DNA of 25,179 bases from NCBI GenBank assembly GCA_900755685.1, contig CAAEHI010000001.1:1-25179 (forward strand), given 5' to 3'. The translations under genes and the position numbers were made by a program. The stretch comes from an uncultured Collinsella sp. GTDB taxonomy: Bacteria; Actinomycetota; Coriobacteriia; Coriobacteriales; Coriobacteriaceae. Positions 14,711 to 22,135 of this stretch are shown piece after piece; position 1 is the first letter of the stretch, and every line of letters starts with the position of its first letter. The notes beneath the pieces are model-generated. The model searched no databases. It saw only the letters and a program-made list of their open reading frames with translations, and was not told the DNA's origin.

Positions 14711-14879
14711 CCCTCATCGCCCACCACTTGATTGAAAAGGCTCCCAGCGATGGGGGCCTTTCCTTTTTGGGCCCATCGCAGAGGGATTCGAACCCGCAAG
14801 GGTGCGGAGCTGAGGAAACGCGAAGCGTTTTCCAGCGCAGCACGCGAGGAGCGGAGGCCCGAAGCGAAAGCGGGCGGCG
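14711..14879 (+). repeat. Direct repeat copy B with an orphan tRNA-Val 3' end
   Basis: Copy B begins with the last 16 bases of tRNA-Val (CCCTCATCGCCCACCA) and the 14 bases that follow the real gene, but lacks the rest of the tRNA. It then repeats the terminator, the inverted T-arm segment (14781-14795), the GGAAACGCGAAGCGTTTTCC hairpin and the purine-rich tail. A tRNA 3' end duplicated in this way is typical of integration sites or of slippage/unequal crossing-over; no integrase is near. Confidence 0.88.
14736..14768 (+). terminator. Second copy of the tRNA terminator hairpin
   Basis: AAAGGCTCCC-AGCGAT-GGGGGCCTTT followed by CCTTTTT. Relative to copy A, one T-A pair has become C-G and one C-G pair has become T-G, so pairing is preserved. 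Confidence 0.7.
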
Positions 14880-14903
14880 AAATGGACCCTTGGCGAATAC
14901 CCA

Positions 14904-15121
14904 TGTGCAAAAAATGCCAAATATGAGTACTGCTACCTTTTTGGTAGCAGCGTTTTCGAAGTCATAAAAGGCAAATCCGACATTAGAACGACGACTGATA
15001 GTCCAGTTAAGCCAATTTAGTTACTGCAAAACTGGACATATGTGGCCCAACTCATCTAAAAACGCCTAATTTATATGTTACGAAGTTAGTGCCCGTACTC
15101 ATATTTGCCACTTTTTGCACA
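14904..15121. mobile_element. 218-bp MITE-like element with 27-bp terminal inverted repeats
   Basis: The left end (14904-14930, beginning TGTGCAAAAA and ending ATATGAGTAC) and the right end (15095-15121) are reverse complements at 25 of 27 positions. Inside are a GCTACC-TTTTT-GGTAGC hairpin (14932-14948) and a nested 8-bp inverted repeat GTCCAGTT/AACTGGAC (15001-15008, 15030-15037). There is no open reading frame, and the AT content is higher than in the surroundings. No target-site duplication is visible. It may be a non-autonomous transposable element or a large structured spacer in a convergent gene gap. Confidence 0.55.
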
Positions 15122-15149
15122 CGGCCTATCCCAGCCATGGTAAATCGAT

Positions 15150-15212
15150 AACAAAACGGGCTCCAGACCGCTGAATCGTGCCGCATATGGCACGTCCGCA
15201 GTCCGGAACCCG
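15150..15212 (-). terminator. Two-part terminator after argD
   Basis: On the minus strand CGGGTTCCGGACTGC pairs with GCGGTCTGGAGCCCG over 15 bases (with G-T pairs), enclosing a second hairpin CGTGCC-ATATGC-GGCACG, and is followed by TTTTGTT. It ends the arginine operon. Confidence 0.82.
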
Positions 15213-15237
15213 GTCCAAATTGAGTTATTGCGCTGTG

Positions 15238-16521
15238 TTAGGCCAAAACGTCCGACAAAATCTCGATCAGGCTGTCCACGTCGGCTTCCTCGCAGACAAG
15301 CGGCGGCAGGAAACGCAGCGTGTGGGCACCAGTAGCGTTAATCACGGCGCCGGCGGCCAGCGCGCGGGCAACAATATCATGTGCATCGCCCGCAGCGTCA
15401 TCCAAATCGCAGCCGAGCATTAAGCCGCGACCGCGTACCTCGACCACATGCGGTAACTTGGCGAGCTTTGCCTCCATATAAGCACCCACCTTGGCAGCAT
15501 GCTCGGCATAATCGCCGCGCACGAGTGTGGAGAGCGTCGCGGCGCATGCCGCGACGGCCAAGCAGCTACCGCCAAAGGTCGAACCGTGGTCGCCCGGCTT
15601 AAACACGTCGGCGATCTCCTTCTTTGCCACCACGGCACCCATGGGCACGCCATCGGCAATGCCCTTGGCAAGGCTCATAATGTCGGGCTCCACGCCATAG
15701 GTCTGGAATGCAAACGGCTTGCCGGAGCGGAAGATGCCACACTGGACCTCGTCGGCGATAAGAACGGCGCCCACCTCGTGCGCCAAGTCGCGCGCCGCCG
15801 TCATAAACTCCTCGGTCATGGGGTGCACACCGCTCTCGCCCTGGATCGGCTCGAGCATGACGGCGCAAATCTCGCTTCCCAGCTGCTTAAAGATTGCACG
15901 CAGCTCATCGACATCGTTGGGCGTGCAGGCCACAAAGCCACCCGGCAGCGGGCGGAAGCTATCCTGCAGCCAATCCTGCATGGTGGCGGCAATGGTCTCG
16001 AGCGTACGGCCGTGGAAGCCGCCGCGCATGCATACGATGGTGTTGCCGCCGTTACCAGCACGCTTGGCGTACAGACGCGCGAGCTTCATCGAGCCCTCGT
16101 TGGCTTCGGCACCAGAATTGGCAAAGAACGTCTCCCACACCTGCTCGTCCGCAGCCGGGGCACCGAGCGCAGCGGCCGTGGTCTCGTCGCCGGCGGCAAT
16201 GGCATCGGCCAGAACGCACGCACCATCTACGTCGTCATTGGCAAGCTTGGACAGCAGCGCCGCGACCTGGCCGCGCTGCTCGATGTAGAAGTAATTGGAG
16301 ACATGCATGAGCTTTTTGGTCTGCGCCTCGAGCGCCGAAAGCACTGCAGGATTACCGTGGCCTAGGCTACACACGCCAATACCAGCAAGAAAATCAAGAT
16401 ACTCACGGCCGTCATCGCCGGTGAGCTTCATGCCGTGGCCTTCGACAAACTCTACCGGCGAGCGACCAAAGGTATGCATAACGTAATGGGATTCGAGCGA
16501 TTGTTGAGTTGCAAGTGACAT
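15238..16521 (-). CDS. argD: Acetylornithine aminotransferase
   Basis: A PLP enzyme that transfers an amino group from glutamate to N-acetylglutamate semialdehyde, giving N-acetylornithine. The 427-residue fold-type I protein has TFFANSGAEANE (131-142, phosphate cup), FHGRT (169-173), LEPIQGESG, the PLP aspartate in IADEVQCG (Asp257), and the Schiff-base lysine in SLAKGIADG (Lys286). Between about 96 and 127 it has an extra Ala/Asp-rich stretch that usual ArgD proteins lack at this point. The ATG has GAAAGG six bases upstream. Last gene of argC-argJ-argB-argD, 69 bases after argB, before a strong terminator. Confidence 0.95.
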   Translation of the reverse strand: MSLATQQSLESHYVMHTFGRSPVEFVEGHGMKLTGDDGREYLDFLAGIGVCSLGHGNPAVLSALEAQTKKLMHVSNYFYIEQRGQVAALLSKLANDDVDGACVLADAIAAGDETTAAALGAPAADEQVWETFFANSGAEANEGSMKLARLYAKRAGNGGNTIVCMRGGFHGRTLETIAATMQDWLQDSFRPLPGGFVACTPNDVDELRAIFKQLGSEICAVMLEPIQGESGVHPMTEEFMTAARDLAHEVGAVLIADEVQCGIFRSGKPFAFQTYGVEPDIMSLAKGIADGVPMGAVVAKKEIADVFKPGDHGSTFGGSCLAVAACAATLSTLVRGDYAEHAAKVGAYMEAKLAKLPHVVEVRGRGLMLGCDLDDAAGDAHDIVARALAAGAVINATGAHTLRFLPPLVCEEADVDSLIEILSDVLA

Positions 16522-16538
16522 GGGATGCCTTTCGTTAG

Positions 16539-16552
16539 GCGCCGTACGGCGC
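16539..16552. other. Perfect 14-bp palindrome before argD
   Basis: GCGCCGTACGGCGC lies 18 bases upstream of the argD start codon, just before its ribosome-binding site. In the mRNA it could form a short hairpin near the site. It has no T run and could also be chance in GC-rich DNA. Confidence 0.35.
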
Positions 16553-16590
16553 AGGGCTATGGGTGCAGAGACGCGACGACCGCGGATCAG

Positions 16591-17571
16591 CTAGACCGTC
16601 TGGAGCTTCTCGACCTCGTCGAGGTTCTCGGTCAGGCGCGCCGCAAACGTCGAAAGCGGGTGTGGATGCGTATCGAACTCGTAGGCCGTCTCGGTGGAGT
16701 GGATCACGGTACCGACGCCAGCATCGGTCAGCAGCTCCAGCAGCAGCGAGTGCGGCGTCGTGCCGTTGATGATGTGGGCTCGGAACACGCCAGCAGTAAG
16801 CGCATCGACGGCGGCGAGTAGCTTGGGGATCATGCCCTTGTCGACCTCGCCGCCATAGAGCATCTCATTGACCTCGTCGAGCGTCAGGTTGGAGATAAGT
16901 GAATCCTTGTCGCTAAAGTCCTTGTACAGGCCGTCGACGTCGGTCAAGAAAATCGCCTTGTGCGCGTGGAGCGCCGCCGCAACGGCGCCGGCGGCGGTAT
17001 CGGCGTTGATGTTGAAGAAGCCGCCGTCCTCCCCCGCCGCGACCGTGGCGATAACAGGAATATACTCGCTGTCGAGCAATCGCTCGATATAGTCGGTGTT
17101 GACGTGCGTGACCTTGCCTACGCGGCCGAGCTCTGGGTCGAGTGGCTCGGCGATAAGGGTGCCGGCGTCGCTGCCGGACACGCCCACGGCCAGGTTGCCG
17201 TGGTGGTTGAGCGCCGCGACCAGCTCCTGATTGACCTTACCGCCCAGTACCTCGCGCACGATGTCCATGGTGGCAGGCGTAGTCACGCGCTGGCCGTTCT
17301 TAAACTCGACGGGGATGTCGTAGTGGCTGAGCGCCTCGTTGATGGCCTTGCCGCCACCGTGCACGATAACAGGGCGCATGCCGATAATCTTGAGCAGGAC
17401 GATGTCGCTCATCACGTCACGACGCAGCTGCTCGTCGACCATGGCGGCACCGCCGTACTTGATAACGACCGTCTTACCGGTCAGGTTCTTAATCCACGGC
17501 AGCGCCTCGAACAGCAGCTGCGCGGTAACTTCGTTGGATTCGCTCGAGCGGCAATCGCGTGCGAACTTCAT
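16591..17571 (-). CDS. argB: Acetylglutamate kinase
   Basis: Phosphorylates N-acetyl-L-glutamate in ornithine synthesis. The 326-residue protein has the ATP and substrate motifs VVIKYGGAAM (35-44), VIVHGGGKAI (68-77), NINADTAAGAVAAAL, and VDKGMIPKL. About 30 residues precede the first kinase motif; such an N-terminal helix is found in arginine-inhibited, hexameric forms, so feedback inhibition by arginine is likely. After the usual end (PHSLLLELLTDAGVGTVI) there is a tail of about 35 residues of unknown role. The ATG at 17571 has GAGG six bases upstream; the frame is open 24 codons further but without family similarity. Confidence 0.95.
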   Translation of the reverse strand: MKFARDCRSSESNEVTAQLLFEALPWIKNLTGKTVVIKYGGAAMVDEQLRRDVMSDIVLLKIIGMRPVIVHGGGKAINEALSHYDIPVEFKNGQRVTTPATMDIVREVLGGKVNQELVAALNHHGNLAVGVSGSDAGTLIAEPLDPELGRVGKVTHVNTDYIERLLDSEYIPVIATVAAGEDGGFFNINADTAAGAVAAALHAHKAIFLTDVDGLYKDFSDKDSLISNLTLDEVNEMLYGGEVDKGMIPKLLAAVDALTAGVFRAHIINGTTPHSLLLELLTDAGVGTVIHSTETAYEFDTHPHPLSTFAARLTENLDEVEKLQTV

Positions 17572-17652
17572 AGTCTGCCTCGTCTTTCGTGTAGCTATCG
17601 CGCCGTACCTCGTTGCCCGCGATTGCAGCGGGACGCGCGGCACATCGGGAGT

Positions 17653-18921
17653 CTAGGAACGGTAGTCGCCGTTAATGGAGATGTACTCGTGCGTGAGGTC
17701 ACAGGTCCACACGGTGGTTGCCGCGTCGCCCGCGCCCAGGTCTGCCGAGATCACAATCTCGGGCGCCTCAAAGCGACGCAGCGCCTCGTCCTCGTCAAAG
17801 GGAACGGTCAGGCCATCACGGCAGACGGGCATGCCCATCATGTCGATGGAAACATCTTCCTGGCTAAACTGCACGCCGCACTTGCCGAGCGCCATGGCAA
17901 CGCGGCCCCAGTTGCAGTCGTGGCCGGCGATGCAGGTCTTGACGAGCGGCGAGTTGGCGACAGCACGGGCGGCGATATCGGCCTCCTCGTCGTTCGCGGC
18001 GCCGGTGACGTTAACCGTCACGAGCTTGGATGCGCCCTCGCCATCTGCGGCGATGTTGCGCGCCAGGCTCTCGCACACCTCATGCACGGCAAAGGCCAGC
18101 TCATCGAAGGCGTCGGAGCCCTCGACAATGGGTTCGGCATCCGCGGCAGCGGCGCCGGAGGCAAGCATGATGCAGGTGTCGTTAGTCGAGGTGTCGGAGT
18201 CGACCGTTACCTTGTTGAAGGTCTGCTTGACGGTGGAGAGCAACAGGGCGTGGAGCGCCGCCGGCTCGACGGGGGCATCGGTAGTGATGACCGCGATCAT
18301 GGTGGCCATGTTGGGCATGATCATACCCGAGCCCTTGCACATACCGCCCACCGTATAGGCATTGCCTGCGTGCCCCGCGGCCTCGCTGCGGTAACACACG
18401 GCATACTCCTTGGAGTGTGTGTCGGTCGTCATGATAGCGCGAGCGGCATCGGCGCCACCGTGGGCGGAGAGCGTCTCATAAGCTGCCGGAATCGCCGTCT
18501 CAAACGTGTCGATCGGCAGAATCTGACCAATTACGCCCGTGGAGGCGACCAAAATCTGCTGGGGCTCGCAGCCGATGACCTGCGAGGCGATGTTGCAGGT
18601 CTCGCGCGCGCAGGCAAGACCGGTCTCACCCGTGGCGGCGTTGGCGTTGCCAGAGTTGATAGAAACACCGGCGATGATGCCATAGCCCTTGTCGGCGCCG
18701 CCCAGGTTGGCACGACTCACCTGCACGGGCGCCGCACAAAAGCGGTTAGTCGTAAACACGCCGGCCCCGGGACAGGGTTTATCGGGCACGACGAGCGCGT
18801 AATCCAGGCGCTCGGGATTCTTGCGGAATCCGGCATGGATGCCCGCCGCCTTAAAGCCGGCCGCCGCCGTTACGCCGCCCTCTACGGCACGTATCTTGAT
18901 ATCGAACTGCTCTGTATTCAT
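17653..18921 (-). CDS. argJ: Bifunctional ornithine acetyltransferase / N-acetylglutamate synthase
   Basis: ArgJ moves the acetyl group from N-acetylornithine to glutamate, recycling acetyl in the cyclic arginine pathway; some members also use acetyl-CoA. The 422-residue precursor cuts itself at the Ala-Thr bond in PNMATM; Thr207 becomes the nucleophile of the beta chain. GGMCKGSGM (192-200) precedes it, and the C-terminus is HEYISINGDYRS as in the family. The AAGGAG site lies 11 bases before the ATG. It follows argC by 135 bases that hold a large hairpin and precedes argB by 81 bases. No argA or argE is seen here, in keeping with ArgJ use. Confidence 0.96.
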   Translation of the reverse strand: MNTEQFDIKIRAVEGGVTAAAGFKAAGIHAGFRKNPERLDYALVVPDKPCPGAGVFTTNRFCAAPVQVSRANLGGADKGYGIIAGVSINSGNANAATGETGLACARETCNIASQVIGCEPQQILVASTGVIGQILPIDTFETAIPAAYETLSAHGGADAARAIMTTDTHSKEYAVCYRSEAAGHAGNAYTVGGMCKGSGMIMPNMATMIAVITTDAPVEPAALHALLLSTVKQTFNKVTVDSDTSTNDTCIMLASGAAAADAEPIVEGSDAFDELAFAVHEVCESLARNIAADGEGASKLVTVNVTGAANDEEADIAARAVANSPLVKTCIAGHDCNWGRVAMALGKCGVQFSQEDVSIDMMGMPVCRDGLTVPFDEDEALRRFEAPEIVISADLGAGDAATTVWTCDLTHEYISINGDYRS

Positions 18922-18947
18922 CGTCTTTATGACTCCTTATATCAAAT

Positions 18948-19028
18948 AAAAAAGCGGGCATCGGTTGGTGCGCCATGCCAGCCACAATCATGAGACCAGC
19001 TTAAGAGTGGCGCCCCACTCGATGCCCG
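18948..19028 (-). terminator. Large branched hairpin with T run between argC and argJ
   Basis: On the minus strand a closing stem CGGGCATCG (19020-19028) with CGATGCCCG (18955-18963) encloses a compact hairpin AGTGG-GGCG-CCACT and about 40 further bases, then TTTTTTATTTG follows. It looks like a Rho-independent terminator with a branched interior, inside an operon whose remaining genes lie downstream. It may set the argC to argJ ratio or attenuate the operon. I see no T-box consensus. Confidence 0.6.
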
Positions 19029-19056
19029 ACTACCAAATCGTTAACAATCGAATGTG

Positions 19057-20127
19057 CTACACCGGGCACGCCACTGTGGGCAAGCCTCGTCGCTCGTCAA
19101 AGCCAAAAACGATGTTGGCGCACTGGACCGCCTGGCCTGCTGCACCCTTGCACAGATTGTCGATGGCGCCCGTAGCCACCAGAACGCCCGCGCGCTTGTT
19201 GAGCGCGAGGCCGATTTGGGCGGCGTTGGTGCCGACGACCGAAGCCGTCTTGGGCTGCTGGCCGGCATCGAGTACGCGCACGAAGGTGCGACCGGCGTAG
19301 AACTGCTTGTAATGGTCGACAACGTCCTCAAGGGTCAAGGTATCGATAGCCTGCGGCGCAAGCGGCATCGTCACCGTAGAGAGCAGACCGCGCTTGAGCG
19401 GTGCCAGGTGCGGGGTAAAGACGACGCGATCGGTTAGGCCCAAGATCTGCTCGATTTCGGGCGTGTGACGATGCTTGCCCACGCCATAGGCCTCCAGGTT
19501 CTCCTCCGCGCTGCAAAAATGGGTGCGGGCGTTACAGGACTTACCGGCACCCGTCACGCCGCTGATAGCGTCGACGATCACGGGACCGCTCTCGGCCACC
19601 CAGCCAGCGCGCACGGCAGGCGCGGCAGCAAGGCTCGTTGCGGTGGGATAGCAACCGGCGCAGGCGACCAGTACGGGCTTGCCGTCGGCGTGGTCGGATG
19701 CAGCGGTCTCCAAGTCCTGGCAGAACAGCTCGGGCAGACCAAAGGCGCGGGTCTTGAGTAGCTCGGGGCTCGTGTGCTCGGCGGCATACCAGGCCTCAAA
19801 GGTGGCCGGATCGCTCAGGCGATAGTCGGCCGAGAGGTCAATGCAGGAGACTCCCGCGGCAAGCAGGGCGGGCACCTGTGCCATGGCAGCCGTGTGCGGC
19901 ACGGCCAAAAAGACCGCATCGCAGTTCTTGAGCTCGGGGGCGTCATGCGTCGTGAAGACAAGATCGCTTACGCCGGCGAAACTCGGATACACCGCAGACA
20001 ACGGCTGGCCGGCATCGGCGTTGGACGTAATGGCAGCAAGTTCAAACTCGGGATGACCGAGGACGAGGCGAATGAGCTCGGCGCCGGCATATCCAGCCGC
20101 ACCGACGATTCCAACCTTTAAAGACAT
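19057..20127 (-). CDS. argC: N-acetyl-gamma-glutamyl-phosphate reductase
   Basis: Reduces N-acetylglutamyl phosphate to the semialdehyde with NADPH. The 356-residue protein has the dinucleotide fold GIVGAAGYAGAELIRLV (6-22), the catalytic cysteine in VACAGCYPTA (Cys159), and a conserved THFCSAEENLEAYGVGKHRHTPEI-type segment around residues 207-230 with the histidines of the active site. The ATG has AAGGAG six bases upstream. It is the first gene of the arginine operon; two ARG boxes lie 86-120 bases upstream. Confidence 0.96.
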   Translation of the reverse strand: MSLKVGIVGAAGYAGAELIRLVLGHPEFELAAITSNADAGQPLSAVYPSFAGVSDLVFTTHDAPELKNCDAVFLAVPHTAAMAQVPALLAAGVSCIDLSADYRLSDPATFEAWYAAEHTSPELLKTRAFGLPELFCQDLETAASDHADGKPVLVACAGCYPTATSLAAAPAVRAGWVAESGPVIVDAISGVTGAGKSCNARTHFCSAEENLEAYGVGKHRHTPEIEQILGLTDRVVFTPHLAPLKRGLLSTVTMPLAPQAIDTLTLEDVVDHYKQFYAGRTFVRVLDAGQQPKTASVVGTNAAQIGLALNKRAGVLVATGAIDNLCKGAAGQAVQCANIVFGFDERRGLPTVACPV

Positions 20128-20212
20128 ATCAGACTCCTTGTCTGCAGTTATGCACCAATGCGCATCCCGCAGCCGTCGTTATGAAGTGGGTTGAAACTTT
20201 AGCACCAGAAGA

Positions 20213-20247
20213 TGCATATCTACGCAAATCTTTTGCATATTCATGCA
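20213..20247. promoter_or_regulatory. Two tandem ARG boxes (arginine repressor sites)
   Basis: TGCATATTCATGCA (20234-20247) is a perfect TGCAT-N4-ATGCA palindrome, and TGCATATCTACGCA (20213-20226) matches with one change. Their centres are 21 bp apart, the spacing known for paired ARG boxes bound by one ArgR hexamer. The TTGCATA core fits actinobacterial sites. They lie upstream of argC and most likely give arginine-dependent repression of argCJBD. The exact promoter could not be assigned. Confidence 0.78.
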
Positions 20248-20295
20248 TTGAAACAGTCCCGACACATTCACTCGAAGGAATTGACAAATAAATGC

Positions 20296-20346
20296 GGGCC
20301 CCATATTGCCCAGTGCGCCTTACGGTGACGTTGCAATGTGGGGCCC
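20296..20346 (-). terminator. Hairpin ending the flavin operon
   Basis: GGGCCCCATATTG (20296-20308) and CAATGTGGGGCCC (20334-20346) form a 13-bp stem with one G-T pair around a 25-base loop. On the minus strand it is followed by GCATTTATTTG, a weak T run. It is the likely terminator after the second split-barrel gene and before the argC control region. Confidence 0.55.
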
Positions 20347-20392
20347 GATATAGACGGTTATTTAAATTGTTGGAGCCGTCGGGAGAACTCTT

Positions 20393-20803
20393 TTAGAGCT
20401 CGACAGGTACCCATTCGTCGTGGTTGCAGATGAAAGCCTCCGGCTCCTCGACGCTAAAGAAGACGAGCGTGGGGTCGTTGGGCCCCTCATAATGCTCGCC
20501 CAAGCGCTCCAGATGCTTCCAGCCGGCCTCGCGCATATCGGGAGCGGCCTGGTCATCCAGACCCGCACGCCCGCGCAAAATGAGCCAGCCATGGCCCGGC
20601 CACCAGCTCGTGGCCTCAAAGCGCTGGTTTTGCAGTAGTTCCTGCCACACGTCTTTGGTGCGCGCCGTTACAAACCACAGCTTGCCGTCCTGGATCTGCG
20701 CAAACGAAAACGGACGCACATGCGGCTGTCCGTCAACGCTCGTCGCCAAATACCATGCCGGCACCGACGTCAGATACTCCAACACCGTATTCAATCCGTC
20801 CAT
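20393..20803 (-). CDS. Pyridoxamine 5'-phosphate oxidase-like FMN-binding protein (second copy)
   Basis: A 136-residue single-domain split-barrel protein; substrate unknown. Family signs are VPAWYLATSVDGQPHVRPFS near the N-terminus, DGKLWFVTARTKDVWQELLQN in the middle and WWPGHGWLILRGRA, the layout of small FMN- or F420-binding oxidoreductases. It is a paralogue of the gene just upstream (similar order of WYLAT, RPFSFA, KLWF, KDVW, FFS motifs). The ATG at 20803 has AGGAGG four bases upstream; a GTG five codons earlier would overlap that site. It lies last in the riboswitch-led flavin run. Cofactor FMN is inferred from family and context. Confidence 0.82.
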   Translation of the reverse strand: MDGLNTVLEYLTSVPAWYLATSVDGQPHVRPFSFAQIQDGKLWFVTARTKDVWQELLQNQRFEATSWWPGHGWLILRGRAGLDDQAAPDMREAGWKHLERLGEHYEGPNDPTLVFFSVEEPEAFICNHDEWVPVEL

Positions 20804-20857
20804 GTGTCCTCCTGGCACTCGTCTTTTTGGGTCGGGGCTGTTTTAGCTGCCTTAGGG

Positions 20858-21304
20858 TTAAAGCTCCAGACGTTCCTCGCTGCCGTCGATATCACAGAAG
20901 CGGGCGGCGATATTGCGCATCGAGAAAAATGCAAGGCGACCGTCGTTGGCGCTATCGTGTTGCTCGCCAATGCCCACCATGTGCTTAAAGCCGGCTTGGC
21001 GCACCCGGTCGCTCACGACCGCGTCGTCCTCGAGCGTGGCCTCGCCGGTCAGCACAATCCAACACTCCCCCGGTTTCCAACCCGAAACCTCAAACTTGGG
21101 GTTCGCGCTGAGCTCGGCCCACACGTCCTTATCGCGCGAGGTGCAAAACCACAGCTTGCCATCATCGACCATGGCAAACGAGAACGGCCTCACGCGCGGC
21201 TGATGTCCGTCCGTCACGTCGATCGTGGCAAGATACCACGCCGGAATACGCCTAAGATACGAACAGGCGCGCTCGAGCTGCGCCGTGCGATCGTTGTCGG
21301 TCAT
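20858..21304 (-). CDS. Pyridoxamine 5'-phosphate oxidase-like FMN-binding protein (first copy)
   Basis: A 148-residue split-barrel protein of the same family as its neighbour 54 bases downstream. It shows IPAWYLATIDVTDG, RVRPFSFAMVDDGKLWFCT, SRDKDVWAELSANPKFEVSGW and LAFFSMRN. The ATG has AAAGGGG five bases upstream, and the gene starts 30 bases after the ecfT stop codon with no terminator between, so it is probably part of the riboflavin-transport transcript. It might be a flavin reductase, a flavin-dependent oxidoreductase or a flavin carrier; sequence alone does not decide. Confidence 0.82.
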   Translation of the reverse strand: MTDNDRTAQLERACSYLRRIPAWYLATIDVTDGHQPRVRPFSFAMVDDGKLWFCTSRDKDVWAELSANPKFEVSGWKPGECWIVLTGEATLEDDAVVSDRVRQAGFKHMVGIGEQHDSANDGRLAFFSMRNIAARFCDIDGSEERLEL

Positions 21305-21334
21305 AGGGACCCCTTTCCTGCGCTCGAATCGCGC

Positions 21335-22135
21335 CTAAACAAGTTGAAGATTGATGACGATGACGCAGATGAGCAGCAACGCCGTCACCACCGCCGCCAA
21401 CGCATCGCCGCGGCCAAATGCAAGCGCATGCAGACGCGTGCGGCCCTGCTCGCCATGATAGCAACGGGCATCCATGGCGGCAGACAGCGTTTCGGCATGA
21501 CGAAACACGCCCGTGAACAGCGGAATCGCCACACTGCCGAGCATACGCACGCCGCCGAGCGGGCCTCCCGTCACGCGCGCACCGCGGCTCGCCTGCGCAT
21601 CGGCCGTCTGCTTCATCTCGGTGGCAAACTGCGGCATAAAGCGCAGCGCGATACCCATGATCATGCCGAGCTCGTGCGCAGGAAGTCCCACACGCGCAAA
21701 CGGCGCGAGCAGGCGCTCAAAACCCGCGGTGAGGTCGAGCGTCGGTGTGGTGAGCGTGATAGCGCTCATACCGGCCATCATCAAGGTCAGGCGGCACGCC
21801 ATAAAGGCGGCGGAATGCAGCGAGCCCTCGCTTATCTGCAAAAAGCCGAGCTGCCACAGAATGCGCCCGCTCTGGTCGGAAAACAGGTTGAGCACCGCGA
21901 CCACCGCGACAATCGCCAGCAGCGGTGCCATCGATGACAGGACGCGACGAGCCGGCACCCGGGACACGGCATAGATCAGGACAACGAAGATTGCGACCGG
22001 GACCAGTCCGCGGAAGCTGCTGACCGTGAGCGTCGTGATCAGAAACACAAAGCCCAAGAGCAACTTGGTTCGCGGGTCCAGGCGGTGGATTGCACTATCG
22101 CCGGGATAGTAGCTGCCAAACGAAAACGCCTCCAT
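21335..22135 (-). CDS. ecfT: Energy-coupling factor transporter transmembrane protein EcfT
   Basis: EcfT is the membrane scaffold that joins the two EcfA ATPase domains to an S-component. The 266-residue protein has several hydrophobic helices (for example LLLGFVFLITTLTV, LVPVAIFVVLIYAV, LLAIVAVVAVLNLF and a C-terminal one) and the cytoplasmic coupling helices with AQASRGA and AMDARCY, which correspond to the conserved Ala-Arg-Gly motifs that contact the ATPases; the second has Cys instead of Gly. Its ATG overlaps the ecfA stop (TAATG), so translation is coupled. Confidence 0.93.
   Translation of the reverse strand: MEAFSFGSYYPGDSAIHRLDPRTKLLLGFVFLITTLTVSSFRGLVPVAIFVVLIYAVSRVPARRVLSSMAPLLAIVAVVAVLNLFSDQSGRILWQLGFLQISEGSLHSAAFMACRLTLMMAGMSAITLTTPTLDLTAGFERLLAPFARVGLPAHELGMIMGIALRFMPQFATEMKQTADAQASRGARVTGGPLGGVRMLGSVAIPLFTGVFRHAETLSAAMDARCYHGEQGRTRLHALAFGRGDALAAVVTALLLICVIVINLQLV

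Noticed and set aside
14521..14879. CRISPR-like array
   Set aside because: Only two long copies, no short regular repeats with unique spacers, and no cas genes.
14450..14920. Several small frames on both strands around tRNA-Val, including GDEGFEPP-like minus-strand peptides
   Set aside because: These are the well-known false peptides produced by antisense reading of tRNA T arms and repeats; none has a credible start site.
16960..18993. 677-codon plus-strand frame opposite argB and argJ
   Set aside because: Shadow frame caused by codon bias; composition is Gly/Val/His/Arg-rich without recognisable motifs.
18955..19056. T-box or known amino-acid riboswitch between argC and argJ
   Set aside because: The conserved T-box sequence and a specifier stem are missing, and no known riboswitch core is recognisable.
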